Notes under the pieces: model-generated
The model's database searches: none
Told to the model about the DNA's origin: nothing
What the model saw: the letters and a program-made list of their open reading frames with translations, nothing else
NCBI RefSeq assembly: GCF_001412575.1
Contig: NZ_CP011834.1
Location: forward strand, 806,001 to 870,000
Origin: Limnohabitans sp. 103DPR2
GTDB taxonomy: Bacteria; Pseudomonadota; Gammaproteobacteria; Burkholderiales; Burkholderiaceae_C
Length of the DNA stretch: 64,000 nt
Direction of reading: 5' to 3'
Made by a program: the position numbers and the translations under genes
In this document: piece after piece, positions 28,201 through 37,943 of the stretch
How positions within the stretch are numbered: the first letter of the stretch is position 1
How the letters are laid out: every line of letters begins with the position of its first letter

Positions 28201-29655
28201 TTACTTGTCTTTTTTCTCTTCTTTGCGCGCGGCCAAAGTGGCGCTCACTTTGACGGGCAAACCTTTGAGTTGGTTCAAGGCTTGGTTGAGTTGGAAGTCT
28301 TTGTCGGAGCCAAACTCAGGGGGTCGTCTTTCGGACTCTGGTTTTTTGGCTTCTGCTTCCAATTTCTTCAGCGCTTCTTCACGTGCCTTTTGGCGCTCTT
28401 CGTTTTTCTTCTCGGCTTCTTGGCCATTGCCCAAATGCTTTTCCAAATCTTCTTCACGTGTACGCAAGGCTGCAAACACATTGCCGTTCTCGGTTTCGTC
28501 CAGCATCACGTCGGGCAAGATGCCTTTGGCTTGGATGGAGCGACCACTGGGTGTGTAGTAGCGCGCTGTGGTGAGTTTCAATGCGGTGTCAGGACCCAGT
28601 TGGCGCACCGTCTGCACGGAGCCTTTGCCAAATGTTTGGCTGCCCATGACCACAGCGCGTTTGTGATCTTGCAATGCACCGGCCACAATTTCGCTGGCTG
28701 AAGCAGAGCCTTCATTGACCAACACCACCAGCGGTACTTTTTTCAACTGACCTTGGGTGTTTTGGGTGAGTCGCTGAATGGGATCGACATCGGCACTGCG
28801 GCGCCAAAACTGCGGCGCTGCTTTGTAAACAAACTTGCTTTCTTCCAACTGGCCGTTGGTGGACACCACCGTGGCGTTTTCTGGCAAGAAAGCGGCAGAC
28901 AAGGCCACTGCTGCATCGAGCAAACCACCGGGGTCGTTGCGCAAATCAAGCACCAAGCCTTTGAGCTTGGGTTCTTGTTTGTACATGTCTTCTAGCTTCT
29001 TAGAAAAGTCTTCGACGGTGCGTTCTTGGAATTGAGACACCCGAATCCAACCGTAGCCAGAATCCAAAAGTTTGGCTTTGACCGATTGTGTTTTGATTTC
29101 TTCCCGCACGATGGTGACGGTGAAGGTGCGGCTCTCGTCTTTGCGGAAAATGGTCAAGAGCACTTTGGTGTTGGGCTCGCCGCGCATGCGTTTCACCGCA
29201 TCGTTCATGGACAAGCCTTTGACGAAAGTGTCGTCGATCTTGGTGATCAGGTCGTTGGTTTTGAGGCCAGCCCGGTCTGCGGGAGAACCTTCAATGGGGG
29301 ACACCACTTTAACCACACCTTCTTCTTGGGTGATCTCAATGCCCACGCCGACGAATCGACCGGATGTGCCTTCGCTGAATTCTTTGAAGCTTTTCTTGTC
29401 AAAATATTGAGAGTGGGGGTCGAGACTGGCGACCATGCCCGAGATGGCTTCAGTGATGAGTTTTTTCTCATCCACAGCTTCGACGTAGTCGCTTTTCACC
29501 ATGCCAAACACGGCAGCCAATTGCTGCAACTCTTCGAGTGGCAAAGGTGCAAACGCGCCTCGTGCCGTGGTTTGCAAGGACACCGTAGTGAGTGCACCTG
29601 CCAAGGCGCCCACGCTTAACCAGCCCACTATTTTCAATTTTTGACCCATGTTCAT
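28201..29655 (-). CDS. S41 C-terminal processing protease
   Basis: Envelope serine protease of the CtpA/Prc family, 484 residues. An N-terminal signal anchor (KIVGWLSVGALAGALTTVSL) is followed by a PDZ domain near residues 100-180 and the S41 core. The Ser-Lys dyad is Ser319 in GSASASE and Lys344 in TFGKGSVQT, 25 residues apart as in E. coli Prc. The C-terminal 80 residues are highly charged (EKKNEERQKAREEALKKLEA) and probably helical. A small hairpin lies between its Shine-Dalgarno sequence and ATG. Precise CtpA/CtpB naming is uncertain. Confidence 0.93.
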   Translation of the reverse strand: MNMGQKLKIVGWLSVGALAGALTTVSLQTTARGAFAPLPLEELQQLAAVFGMVKSDYVEAVDEKKLITEAISGMVASLDPHSQYFDKKSFKEFSEGTSGRFVGVGIEITQEEGVVKVVSPIEGSPADRAGLKTNDLITKIDDTFVKGLSMNDAVKRMRGEPNTKVLLTIFRKDESRTFTVTIVREEIKTQSVKAKLLDSGYGWIRVSQFQERTVEDFSKKLEDMYKQEPKLKGLVLDLRNDPGGLLDAAVALSAAFLPENATVVSTNGQLEESKFVYKAAPQFWRRSADVDPIQRLTQNTQGQLKKVPLVVLVNEGSASASEIVAGALQDHKRAVVMGSQTFGKGSVQTVRQLGPDTALKLTTARYYTPSGRSIQAKGILPDVMLDETENGNVFAALRTREEDLEKHLGNGQEAEKKNEERQKAREEALKKLEAEAKKPESERRPPEFGSDKDFQLNQALNQLKGLPVKVSATLAARKEEKKDK

Positions 29656-29689
29656 TGACCCAGAGGGTCTCCTTTTGAACCAATATACA

Positions 29690-29719
29690 CCCTGACGCCC
29701 AAGTTTGGAGGCATCAGGG
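29690..29719 (-). terminator. Hairpin between gpmA and the S41 protease gene
   Basis: CCCTGA (29690-29695) pairs with TCAGGG (29714-29719) and an inner GCC/GGC extends the stem. Downstream on the minus strand the sequence is TGTATATTGG, without a T-run, so termination is uncertain. Confidence 0.4.
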
Positions 29720-29735
29720 ATTGTCTTGGTGGTAA

Positions 29736-30479
29736 TTAGGCCTTGCCTTGGCTGGCCACAGCCGCTGCCGCTTTGGCGGCTGCTTCGGCATCACCCAAAT
29801 AGTATTTTTTGACAGGCTTCAAGTTGGCATCGAGCTCGTACACCAAGGGAATGCCATTGGGGATGTTCAAGTTCACGATGTCGTCGTCTGAAATGTTGTC
29901 CAAGTACTTGATCAGTGCTCGAATGGAGTTGCCGTGGGCGGCCACCACCACGCGCTTGCCTGCTTTGATGGCAGGTGCCATGGACTCGGTCCAAAAAGGC
30001 ACCACACGCGCCACCGTGTCTTTGAGGCATTCGGTCAATGGCACGTCTTGGGCGTTGATCTTGGCGTAACGCAGATCACCACGTTCGCAGCGGGGGTCTT
30101 GCGGCTCCAAAGCGGGTGGCGGCGTGTCAAAACTGCGGCGCCAGACCAAAACCTGATCATCGCCATACTTTTTGGCAGTTTCAGCTTTGTTCAAGCCTTG
30201 GAGCGCACCGTAGTGACGCTCGTTCAAACGCCAGCTGTTGTGCACAGGCAGCCATTGGCGGTCCATGGCATCCAAGGTGTGCCACAGCGTGTGAATGGCG
30301 CGCTTTAAGACGCTGGTGTAGGCCAAGTCAAACTCATAGCCTTCGGCTTTCAGAAGACGACCAGCGGCTTTGGCTTGCTCAATGCCGGTGGGGGTTAAAT
30401 CAACATCGGTCCAGCCAGTGAAGCGATTTTCTAAATTCCAAGTGGACTCGCCGTGGCGAATGAGAACGAATTTGTACAT
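29736..30479 (-). CDS. gpmA: 2,3-Bisphosphoglycerate-dependent phosphoglycerate mutase
   Basis: Glycolytic and gluconeogenic interconversion of 3- and 2-phosphoglycerate. The 247 residues contain the phospho-acceptor motif [10 protein letters not shown] (His9), [15 protein letters not shown] and the second histidine in [12 protein letters not shown], all diagnostic of the dPGM family. I use the ATG at 30477-30479 ([10 protein letters not shown]), which gives the normal family length; the frame is open nine codons further upstream. The C-terminal tail is Ala-rich. Confidence 0.96.
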   Translation of the reverse strand: MYKFVLIRHGESTWNLENRFTGWTDVDLTPTGIEQAKAAGRLLKAEGYEFDLAYTSVLKRAIHTLWHTLDAMDRQWLPVHNSWRLNERHYGALQGLNKAETAKKYGDDQVLVWRRSFDTPPPALEPQDPRCERGDLRYAKINAQDVPLTECLKDTVARVVPFWTESMAPAIKAGKRVVVAAHGNSIRALIKYLDNISDDDIVNLNIPNGIPLVYELDANLKPVKKYYLGDAEAAAKAAAAVASQGKA

Positions 30480-30591
30480 GGTGAAAGGTTTAATCAGAGA
30501 GGACAATACGGTTTTCCGTTCGCCATTTTAGAATTCGAATCTGGCGTGCGGCCGTGAAATGTGCTGCATGTGAACTTTTTAAGGGTTTTTT

Positions 30592-30999
30592 GTGAATTTT
30601 TTGATTGAAAACTGGATGTTGGTTTCCGTGGCCGCGGCCTCAGCCTTGGCGCTTTTTTGGCCAGCCATTACCAAAGGTGCTGCCGGTGGGGTGGAACCTT
30701 CCGAAGCGGTTCTGCTCATGAACCGTGAAAAAGCGGTGGTCATTGATGTCTGCGAGCCTGCCGAATTTGCCCAAGGCCATGTGGTCGGCTCCAAAAACAT
30801 TCCCTTGGGTCAGCTTGAGCAACAACTGCCCCAGTTGGTCAAAAACAAAAGCCTGCCGGTCATCATGGTCTGCCAAGTGGGTGGCCGTGCCAGCCGCGCT
30901 GCGGCCCAAGCCCAGAAGCTGGGCTTTGAACGTGCGCAGGCCTTGTCCGGCGGTTTGAAGTCATGGCGCGAAGCCAACCTGCCTGTTGAAAAAGCCTAA
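30592..30999 (+). CDS. Membrane-anchored rhodanese-like protein
   Basis: A 135-residue protein with an N-terminal membrane segment (about residues 5-24) and a single rhodanese domain with active-site Cys94 in VCQVGGRAS, the usual CxxGxR loop. It could act as a thiosulfate or persulfide sulfurtransferase at the membrane; the physiological substrate is unknown. The start is GTG at 30592. It leads the grxC-secB-gpsA run, the same position it holds in many proteobacteria. Confidence 0.9.
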   Translation: MNFLIENWMLVSVAAASALALFWPAITKGAAGGVEPSEAVLLMNREKAVVIDVCEPAEFAQGHVVGSKNIPLGQLEQQLPQLVKNKSLPVIMVCQVGGRASRAAAQAQKLGFERAQALSGGLKSWREANLPVEKA

Positions 31000-31019
31000 C
31001 CATCGAATCTGGAGTTGTC

Positions 31020-31280
31020 ATGCCACAAGTGAAGATGTACACAACGGCCGTTTGCCCCTACTGTGTCCGCGCCAAACAAGTCTTGAAGTCCAAAGGCGTC
31101 ACGGACATTGAGGAAATCAGGATCGACACCCAACCTGAAGCACGTGATCACATGATGAAAATCACGGGTCGCCGCACAGTGCCTCAAATCTTCATCGGTG
31201 AGACGCATGTGGGTGGCTGTGATGACCTGATGGCTTTGGATGCCAAAGGCGGCTTGATGCCGTTGCTGCAAGCCAGCTGA
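31020..31280 (+). CDS. grxC: Glutaredoxin 3
   Basis: Glutathione-dependent dithiol oxidoreductase of 86 residues with the CPYC active site (Cys12, Cys15), the cis-proline loop RRTVPQIFIG and the glutathione-binding VGGCDDL. It begins 21 bases after the rhodanese gene and precedes secB, a conserved linkage. Confidence 0.95.
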   Translation: MPQVKMYTTAVCPYCVRAKQVLKSKGVTDIEEIRIDTQPEARDHMMKITGRRTVPQIFIGETHVGGCDDLMALDAKGGLMPLLQAS

Positions 31281-31285
31281 TCTTT

Positions 31286-31310
31286 GCAGGGGGGCTTTTG
31301 CGCCCCCTGC
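31286..31310 (+). terminator. GC-rich hairpin after grxC
   Basis: GCAGGGGG (31286-31293) pairs with CCCCCTGC (31303-31310) around a loop containing TTTT. No T-run follows, so it may reduce rather than stop read-through into secB. Confidence 0.5.
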
Positions 31311-31394
31311 CATCGGTGATAATCTGACCTGAACCCGCGGTTGGGGCTTGTTCAAGCGGCCGCAGGGATGATCACCCTCAAAGCAAAATTATTT

Positions 31395-31856
31395 ATGTCA
31401 GAAGCCAACACCCCCGTGTTCCAAATCCAACGCGTTTACATGAAGGAAGCGTCTTTGGAGCAGCCCAACTCACCCGCCATTTTGTTGGAGCAACAACAAC
31501 CTGCGGTCGACATTCAATTGGGTGTGGAAGCCAACCAGGCGGCTGAAGGCGTTTACGAAATTTGCGTCACGGCCACCGTGCACACCAAAATTGAAGACAA
31601 AACGGTCTTTTTGGTGGAGTGCAAACAAGCAGGCATTTTCGAAATCCGCAATTTGCCTGAAGACCAAATGGGCCCCATCATGGGCATCGCTTGCCCCCAA
31701 ATCGTGTACCCCTACCTGCGTGGCAATGTGGCCGACATGGTCACTCGCGCTGGCTTCCCGCCTGTGCACTTGGCCGAAATCAACTTCCAAGCCATGTATG
31801 AGCAGCAACAAGCTGAAGCTGCGGGCCAAGCGGCGGCTGCACCTCAAGTTCAGTAA
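31395..31856 (+). CDS. secB: Protein-export chaperone SecB
   Basis: Tetrameric cytoplasmic chaperone that keeps preproteins unfolded and delivers them to SecA. The 153 residues include [19 protein letters not shown], the [20 protein letters not shown] strands and [20 protein letters not shown]. The start is the ATG at 31395 (MSEANTPVF), chosen over an upstream in-frame start at 31341 because it matches the family N-terminus. gpsA follows 21 bases later. Confidence 0.96.
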   Translation: MSEANTPVFQIQRVYMKEASLEQPNSPAILLEQQQPAVDIQLGVEANQAAEGVYEICVTATVHTKIEDKTVFLVECKQAGIFEIRNLPEDQMGPIMGIACPQIVYPYLRGNVADMVTRAGFPPVHLAEINFQAMYEQQQAEAAGQAAAAPQVQ

Positions 31857-31877
31857 ATTCATCACCAAGGCCTCAGC

Positions 31878-32909
31878 TTGAGCCTGAAGATTGCGGTCAT
31901 CGGGGCAGGTGCTTGGGGCACCGCGCTGGCCATCAGTGCCAGCCGTGAGGGCACAGGGCATCACGTTCAGTTGTGGACGCGTGACCCTGCTGCCGCCAAA
32001 GAACTTCAATCCCAAAGAAGCAATCAGCGCTATTTGCCTGGGATTCGTTTTCCTGCGTCATTGCAGTGTGTCAGCGCACCTGTGTCTGAATTGGCCGCCT
32101 GGGCTCAGCAGCACGATTTGGTTGTGATTGGCACGCCCATGTCTGCTTTGCGCAGCATGTTGATGACCTTGAAAGATGTGCAGGTGCCCGTGGCTTGGCT
32201 TTGCAAAGGCTTTGAAGCGGGCAGCCAAGGTGTTGAATCGGGTGCCATGCCGCATGAGGTGTGTCAGCAAGTCGCTCCCCAACTTCAAGCGGGGGCTTTA
32301 AGTGGTCCTAGCTTTGCCTTGGAAGTGGCCACAGCACAGCCAACCGCTTTGGTGGCTGCCAGTGCGCACCCCAAGGTGCGTCAGTTGTTGGTGGATGCGT
32401 TTCACAGTGCCAGTTTGCGCGTTTATGCCAACGAGGACATTGTGGGCGTTGAGGTGGGTGGTGCAGTTAAAAACGTATTGGCGATTGCCACAGGTTTGTG
32501 CGATGGCTTGAACCTTGGTTTGAATGCCCGCGCCGCGTTGATCACACGTGGCTTGTCTGAAATGACGCGCTTGGGCGTAGCCTTGGGCGCCAAGCCCGAA
32601 ACCTTCATGGGCTTGTCTGGCTTGGGCGATTTGGTGCTCACTGCCACAGGTGATTTAAGTCGCAATCGCAAAGTGGGTTTGTTGCTGGCGCAAGGCATGG
32701 ATTTGCAGCAAGCGGTTCAATCTTTGGGTCATGTGGCTGAAGGGGTTTACAGCGCGCGCACTGTGGTCAAGCGCGCAATGGCCTTAGGCGTTGAAATGCC
32801 CATTGCTCAAGCGGTTGTGGCCTTGCTCGATGGCCAGTTGAAACCTGCAGAAGCCGTCGCCGCATTGATGGGACGGGGTGCCAAAGGCGAAGCGTCTTTA
32901 AGTTCCTGA
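31878..32909 (+). CDS. gpsA: Glycerol-3-phosphate dehydrogenase [NAD(P)+]
   Basis: Makes sn-glycerol-3-phosphate from dihydroxyacetone phosphate for phospholipid synthesis. The 343 residues contain the Rossmann motif [36 protein letters not shown], and the catalytic-domain block [21 protein letters not shown]. No ATG is available near the conserved N-terminus; the start is TTG at 31878 (TTGAGCCTGAAG), with AAGG upstream. Last gene of the run, convergent with scpA. Confidence 0.95.
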   Translation: MSLKIAVIGAGAWGTALAISASREGTGHHVQLWTRDPAAAKELQSQRSNQRYLPGIRFPASLQCVSAPVSELAAWAQQHDLVVIGTPMSALRSMLMTLKDVQVPVAWLCKGFEAGSQGVESGAMPHEVCQQVAPQLQAGALSGPSFALEVATAQPTALVAASAHPKVRQLLVDAFHSASLRVYANEDIVGVEVGGAVKNVLAIATGLCDGLNLGLNARAALITRGLSEMTRLGVALGAKPETFMGLSGLGDLVLTATGDLSRNRKVGLLLAQGMDLQQAVQSLGHVAEGVYSARTVVKRAMALGVEMPIAQAVVALLDGQLKPAEAVAALMGRGAKGEASLSS

Positions 32910-32937
32910 CCCATTCGGGGCAGTGGTTTTGCCAAGC

Positions 32938-33801
32938 TTATGCAGGTGTGAAGGCCAAGCGCACGTAGATGGGAGCGAATGCTTCGGCTTGCGTGATTTC
33001 AATCAAAGTTTCTTTGGCCAGTTCCAGTAGTGCAATGAAGGTGACCACCAACACCGGTGTGCCTTTGCTGGGATCGAACAAGTTTTCAAACTCCACAAAC
33101 TTGCGGCCTTGAAGGTGCTTCAAGACGATGCTCATGTGCTCGCGCACGCTGAGCTCTTCGCGCGAAATTTTGTGATGCTGAACCAACTTGGCACGCTTCA
33201 GAATGTCGCGCCAGGCTTCTTGCAATTCCACCAAATGGACATCGGGGAAGCGGGGTTGCAAACTTTGCTCGATGTATACCTGGGCCTTGAGGAAATCGCG
33301 GCCGTATTGCGGCAAATTGCCCAATTGCATGGAGGCCATTTTCATTTGCTCGTACTCGAGCAAACGGCGAACCAATTCGGCACGTGGGTCTTCAGGTTCT
33401 TGACCTTCAGCCACTTTCTTGGGTGGCAGCAACATGCGTGATTTGATTTCAATCAGCATGGCCGCCATTAGCAAATATTCAGCGGCCAACTCTAAGTTGT
33501 GCTCGCGGATTTCGTCGACATAACTGAGGTACTGGCGCGTAACCGCCGCCATGGGAATGTCGAGGATGTTGAAGTTTTGCTTGCGAATCAAATACAACAA
33601 CAAGTCCAGAGGACCTTCAAAGGCCTCTAGAAAAACCTCCAAGGCATCCGGTGGGATGTAGAGGTCGTTGGGCATGGAAAACAAAGGCTCGCCATACAGG
33701 CGTGCCACGGCCACGTGGTCGATGACCTCGGGCAAGCCCGCGGTGTTGTCAATCGCGGGAAGAACCTCGGGAGATGTGGCCGTGTTTTCCAAAAGTCTCA
33801 A
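32938..33801 (-). CDS. scpA: Segregation and condensation protein A
   Basis: Kleisin subunit of the SMC-ScpA-ScpB condensin. The 287 residues show the kleisin N-terminal block EAFEGPLDLLLYLIRKQNFNI and AAEYLLMAAMLIEIKSRMLLP, plus the C-terminal winged-helix region. Residues 1-45 are an extra poorly conserved extension. The start appears to be TTG at 33799-33801, overlapping the DUF3460 stop as TTGA, so translation is probably coupled. ScpB is not in this window. Confidence 0.88.
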   Translation of the reverse strand: MRLLENTATSPEVLPAIDNTAGLPEVIDHVAVARLYGEPLFSMPNDLYIPPDALEVFLEAFEGPLDLLLYLIRKQNFNILDIPMAAVTRQYLSYVDEIREHNLELAAEYLLMAAMLIEIKSRMLLPPKKVAEGQEPEDPRAELVRRLLEYEQMKMASMQLGNLPQYGRDFLKAQVYIEQSLQPRFPDVHLVELQEAWRDILKRAKLVQHHKISREELSVREHMSIVLKHLQGRKFVEFENLFDPSKGTPVLVVTFIALLELAKETLIEITQAEAFAPIYVRLAFTPA

Positions 33802-34010
33802 CCTTTGGTCTGATAGACGTAAGGTTTTTGAGCGACGCGACCTTCGTTGAATTCTTTCAACACATGACGGTCAACTGATGCGTTCCACAACAAAGCGCGG
33901 GCTTCTTGTTGGGCGGCATCCAAATGCGGGCGGTCAGCTTTGAGCTGTTCAATGAATTGTGTGGCGTCGGACTGATAGTCTGGACGACGGAAAAAATGCA
34001 AGAGCGACAT
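33798..34010 (-). CDS. DUF3460 small protein
   Basis: A 70-residue protein of the betaproteobacterial DUF3460 family (MSLLHFFRRPDYQSDATQFI through SVDRHVLKEFNEGRV, ending in PYVYQTKG). The function is unknown. I use the ATG at 34008-34010; upstream in-frame codons run into the SulP gene. It directly precedes scpA and overlaps its start, an arrangement common in this group. Confidence 0.82.
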   Translation of the reverse strand: MSLLHFFRRPDYQSDATQFIEQLKADRPHLDAAQQEARALLWNASVDRHVLKEFNEGRVAQKPYVYQTKG

Positions 34011-34056
34011 GACAAAGCGCTTTCTGGTTAGAAGTCCGTATTTTAGCGGGCTTGCG

Positions 34057-35727
34057 CTAGAGGTTTTCTGACGACAAGGCGGTTTCGAGGCCCGTGCCCC
34101 AATCGGGCTGGCAGTCCTTGCCGACCAAATCCAGAAGCCCTGTGCGCTTGGCAATGTCCATGGGTTGGTGGTTCAGGCCACAGATCAAGAGTCGAACCTG
34201 CCGTTTTTGACAGACCTGCGCCAATGCCATCAAGGCATCAGCGCCTGAAGAATCGATGTAAATGATGTTTTTGAGGTCCAAAATGACCGCTTTTTGCGGT
34301 AAGTGGTCTTCGATGGCCTCCACCAGTTTGACCGCACCAAAGAACAAAGCGCCGTAAAACCGATAAGCGCTGATGCGTCCGTCTTGGCCAATCAGGGCTT
34401 GGGTGTCCACAGGCGACAGTTGCTCCACCCGGCTGAGGTTGGAAATTCGGTAAATGAAGGTCACGCAAGCCGCAAACAAGCCAAATTCAACCGCCACTGT
34501 CAGGTCGACCATCACGGTGAGCAAAAACACAGCCAGCAGGGTGATACGATAGGGCGCACGGAACTGTTTCAAATCAGAAAATGCGTGCCATTCACCCATG
34601 TTCCATGCCACAAACATCAAGATGGCGGCCAAGGCAGCCAAGGGCACGTGGTTGGCCAGCGGCGCGGCCACCCACACCACCACCAACAAGGTCAGCGCAT
34701 GCACCATGCCTGCGACCGGCGAGCGTCCGCCACTTTTCACGTTGGTCACGGTCCGCGCAATGGTGCCTGTGGCTGGCATGCCACCAAAGAAGGGTGTGAC
34801 AAAGTTGGCCACGCCTTGCGCCATCAGTTCTTGATTGGGGTTGTGCCTGTCGCCAATCAGGCCATCGGCAATGCGTGCGCACAACAATGACTCAATGGCG
34901 CCCAACAAGGTGATGGTGAAGATGGGCATGCTCAAGTTCTTCAATGCCTCCAAGCTGAACTCGGGCCACACAAAGCTGGGCAACGCGGAAGGGATACCGC
35001 CAAATTTGCTGCCAATGGTTTCCACAGGCAAGCTCAAGCTTTGCGCCACCAAAGTGGCTACGACCAAGGCCACGATGGAGCCTGGGATGACTTGCAATGT
35101 GCGGCGCAAGCCACTGGCTTGAGTTTGTGACGGGCGAGCTGCAAAAGTGCGTTGCCACACCACAATCAAAAGGAGAGATCCCAAAGCCAAAGCAAAAGAA
35201 GTGGGTTGAAAGCTGGGCAATGCATCGCTCAAAGCGCGCAAGATGCCAAAGAAGTCGGCAGGCATGTTGCTCACTTTGAGACCTAAAAAATCTTTGGCCT
35301 GTGACAGCATGATGAGCACAGCAATGCCGTTGGTAAAGCCAATGACCACCGCCACTGGAATGAAGCGAATCAGCGTGCCCAATTTGAGTAAGCCCATGAT
35401 GAACAAAAGCACGCCCGATGCGGCGGTGGCAATGATCAGATTGGCCAACCCATAGCGTTCCAAGATGCCATACACAATGACGATGAAGGCGCCGGCTGGA
35501 CCGCCAATTTGGACCTTGCTGCCACCCAATGCAGAAATGATGAAGCCTGCAATGATGGCGGTGAACAAACCCGCTTCGGGTTTGAGGCCAGAGGCAATGG
35601 CGAAGGCCATGGCCAAGGGCAAGGCCACCACGCCAACGGTAAGTCCAGCGGCGATGTCAGCGCCCAGCTGCTCGCGCGAGTAAGCCTTTAACGAGTCAAC
35701 GAGCTTGGGGCGAAAGAAAAAGGCCAT
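34057..35727 (-). CDS. SulP-family anion transporter with STAS domain
   Basis: A second SLC26/SulP transporter, 556 residues, distinct from the one at 25.7-27.4 kb. The N-terminal part has LTVGVVALPLAMAFAIASGL and GLFTAIIAGFIISALGGSKVQIGGPAGAF, with many membrane segments. The C-terminal STAS domain carries VILDLKNIIYIDSSGADALM with the usual Ser pair. Substrate unknown (sulfate, bicarbonate or organic anion). It lies between metG and DUF3460 on the same strand. Confidence 0.92.
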   Translation of the reverse strand: MAFFFRPKLVDSLKAYSREQLGADIAAGLTVGVVALPLAMAFAIASGLKPEAGLFTAIIAGFIISALGGSKVQIGGPAGAFIVIVYGILERYGLANLIIATAASGVLLFIMGLLKLGTLIRFIPVAVVIGFTNGIAVLIMLSQAKDFLGLKVSNMPADFFGILRALSDALPSFQPTSFALALGSLLLIVVWQRTFAARPSQTQASGLRRTLQVIPGSIVALVVATLVAQSLSLPVETIGSKFGGIPSALPSFVWPEFSLEALKNLSMPIFTITLLGAIESLLCARIADGLIGDRHNPNQELMAQGVANFVTPFFGGMPATGTIARTVTNVKSGGRSPVAGMVHALTLLVVVWVAAPLANHVPLAALAAILMFVAWNMGEWHAFSDLKQFRAPYRITLLAVFLLTVMVDLTVAVEFGLFAACVTFIYRISNLSRVEQLSPVDTQALIGQDGRISAYRFYGALFFGAVKLVEAIEDHLPQKAVILDLKNIIYIDSSGADALMALAQVCQKRQVRLLICGLNHQPMDIAKRTGLLDLVGKDCQPDWGTGLETALSSENL

Positions 35728-35769
35728 GTGTCAGTGTAGCGTTGCAAATGGCCTTTGATGTGACGCCGA

Positions 35770-37854
35770 TCAGTGAATGCGCATGCCAGGTTTTGCACCG
35801 GGCCATGGGTTCAACACATAAATGCCGGGTTCGGCTTTTTCATCGGCATGGCTGGCGGCCAGCACCATGCCTTCAGACACACCAAACTTCATTTTGCGCG
35901 GCGCCAAATTGGCCACCATCACGGTGAGCTTGCCCACCAAGTCTTCAGGTTTGTAAACGCTGGCAATGCCACTGAACACATTGCGGTGTTTGCCTTCGCC
36001 CACATCCAAAGTGAGGCGCAAGAGTTTGGTCGAACCTTCCACTGCTTCGCATTGCACGATCTGCGCGATGCGCAAATCTACTTTGGCGAAGTCATCAATC
36101 GAGATGGTGGGCGCAATGGCCTCGCCACCTGGCAGCGGTGCCGCTTCAACCATGGGCTCGGGCGCTTCGAACAAGGCATCGAGCATGGCCACATCCACAC
36201 GCTGCATCAAATGTTTGTAGTCGTTGATGGCGTGACCTGCACCCAGGGAAGCTTGCACATGGGTGAAGTTCATGGCATCGATGTTCAAGAATTTTTCCAC
36301 GTTGCTGGCCAATGAAGGCAGCACCGGCTTGAGCATCAGGCTGAGCAATCGGAAAGCTTCAATGCAGGTGGTGCAAACGTCGTGCAGGCGTGCATCCATG
36401 CCTTCTTGTTTGGCCAATTCCCAAGGTTTGTTTTGATCGACGTACTCGTTCACGCGATCGGCCAAGAGCATCACTTCGCGCAGGGCTTTGGCGTAGTCAC
36501 GCTCGTCATAAAGTTTGGCAATAGGGGGCACGCCTTCGTGCAATTGCTTCAGCAAAGCCTGGCCATCAGCCGACACCGTGCCCAACTTGCCGCCCAATCG
36601 CTTGGCAATGAAGCCTGCAGCGCGCGATGCGATGTTGATGTACTTGCCCACCAAGTCGGAGTTGACGCGGGCCATGAAGTCTTCGGGGTTGAAATCGACG
36701 TCTTCGTTGCGGCCATTGAGTTTGGCGGCAATGTAGTAACGCAACCACTCGGGGTTCATGCCGAGCTTCAAATACTTGAGCGGGTCGAGGCCGGTGCCGC
36801 GGCTCTTGCTCATCTTCTCGCCGCTGACGGTTAAGAAGCCGTGCACATAGACCGCATTGGGTGTTTTGCGGCCGCTGAAGTGCAGCATGGCCGGCCAGAA
36901 CAGCGTATGGAAATACGTGATGTCTTTGCCAATGAAGTGGTACTGCTCGACATTGGGGTTGTTGATGTAGGCGTTGTAGTCCACACCGATCTTGCCCAAA
37001 TAGTTTTTGAGCGAAGCCAAGTAGCCAATGGGCGCATCGAGCCACACATAAAAATATTTGCCGGGTGCGTCGGGAATTTCAATGCCGAAGTAAGGTGCGT
37101 CGCGGCTGATGTCCCAGTCGCCCAGGCCGCCTTGACCCTCTTCGTCTTTGGCAAACCACTCTTTGATTTTGTTCAGCACTTCGGGCTGCAGGCGGCCGGT
37201 GTCGTGTGTCCATTTTTCAAGGAACTCAACGCAGCGTGGGTCAGACAATTTGAAGAAGTAGTGCTCCGATTGTTTGAGCACGGGTGTTGCGCCAGACAAA
37301 GCGGAGTAGGGGTTCTTGACCTCTGTGGGCGAGTAAACCGCACCGCAAGATTCGCAGCTGTCGCCGTACTGGTCTTTGGCGCCACACTTGGGGCACTCGC
37401 CTTTGATGAAGCGGTCGGGCAAGAACATTGACTTTTCAGGGTCAAAGAATTGCTCGATGGTTTTGGTGGCAATCAAGCCAGCGGCTTTGAGGTCGCGGTA
37501 AATTTGTTGCGCCAGTTCGTGGTTTTCAGGGCCATCGGTGGAATGCCAATTGTCAAAGGCAATGTGAAAGCCATCCAGATAAGGTTTGCGGCCCGCTGCA
37601 ATGTTGGCCACAAACTGTTGAGGTGTGATGCCGGCTTTTTCGGCGGCAATCATGATGGGGGCACCGTGCGCATCGTCAGCGCACACGAAATGCACCTCAT
37701 GGCCTTGCATGCGTTGTGCGCGAACCCAGATGTCGGCCTGGATGTACTCCATGATGTGACCGATGTGGAAATTGCCATTGGCGTAGGGCAATGCGGTCGT
37801 GACAAAAATTTGTCGCTGGGCAGCAGTGAGGTTCGAAACAGACGAGGCAGACAT
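35770..37854 (-). CDS. metG: Methionine-tRNA ligase
   Basis: Class I synthetase charging tRNA-Met and initiator tRNA. In the 694 residues are the HIGH-like motif ([17 protein letters not shown]), the zinc knuckle ([18 protein letters not shown]), the KMSKS motif ([14 protein letters not shown]) and a C-terminal EMAP/Trbp111 tRNA-binding domain ([28 protein letters not shown]). The ATG is at 37852-37854. It diverges from apbC. Confidence 0.97.
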   Translation of the reverse strand: MSASSVSNLTAAQRQIFVTTALPYANGNFHIGHIMEYIQADIWVRAQRMQGHEVHFVCADDAHGAPIMIAAEKAGITPQQFVANIAAGRKPYLDGFHIAFDNWHSTDGPENHELAQQIYRDLKAAGLIATKTIEQFFDPEKSMFLPDRFIKGECPKCGAKDQYGDSCESCGAVYSPTEVKNPYSALSGATPVLKQSEHYFFKLSDPRCVEFLEKWTHDTGRLQPEVLNKIKEWFAKDEEGQGGLGDWDISRDAPYFGIEIPDAPGKYFYVWLDAPIGYLASLKNYLGKIGVDYNAYINNPNVEQYHFIGKDITYFHTLFWPAMLHFSGRKTPNAVYVHGFLTVSGEKMSKSRGTGLDPLKYLKLGMNPEWLRYYIAAKLNGRNEDVDFNPEDFMARVNSDLVGKYINIASRAAGFIAKRLGGKLGTVSADGQALLKQLHEGVPPIAKLYDERDYAKALREVMLLADRVNEYVDQNKPWELAKQEGMDARLHDVCTTCIEAFRLLSLMLKPVLPSLASNVEKFLNIDAMNFTHVQASLGAGHAINDYKHLMQRVDVAMLDALFEAPEPMVEAAPLPGGEAIAPTISIDDFAKVDLRIAQIVQCEAVEGSTKLLRLTLDVGEGKHRNVFSGIASVYKPEDLVGKLTVMVANLAPRKMKFGVSEGMVLAASHADEKAEPGIYVLNPWPGAKPGMRIH

Positions 37855-37943
37855 GAGGGGTCAATTTGTAGGGGAATCCTTGATTTTATGGGCTTCAGCC
37901 ACTTGATGTCGCTAAACTTCCGGCCATTCGCAGAAAGTTTCAC

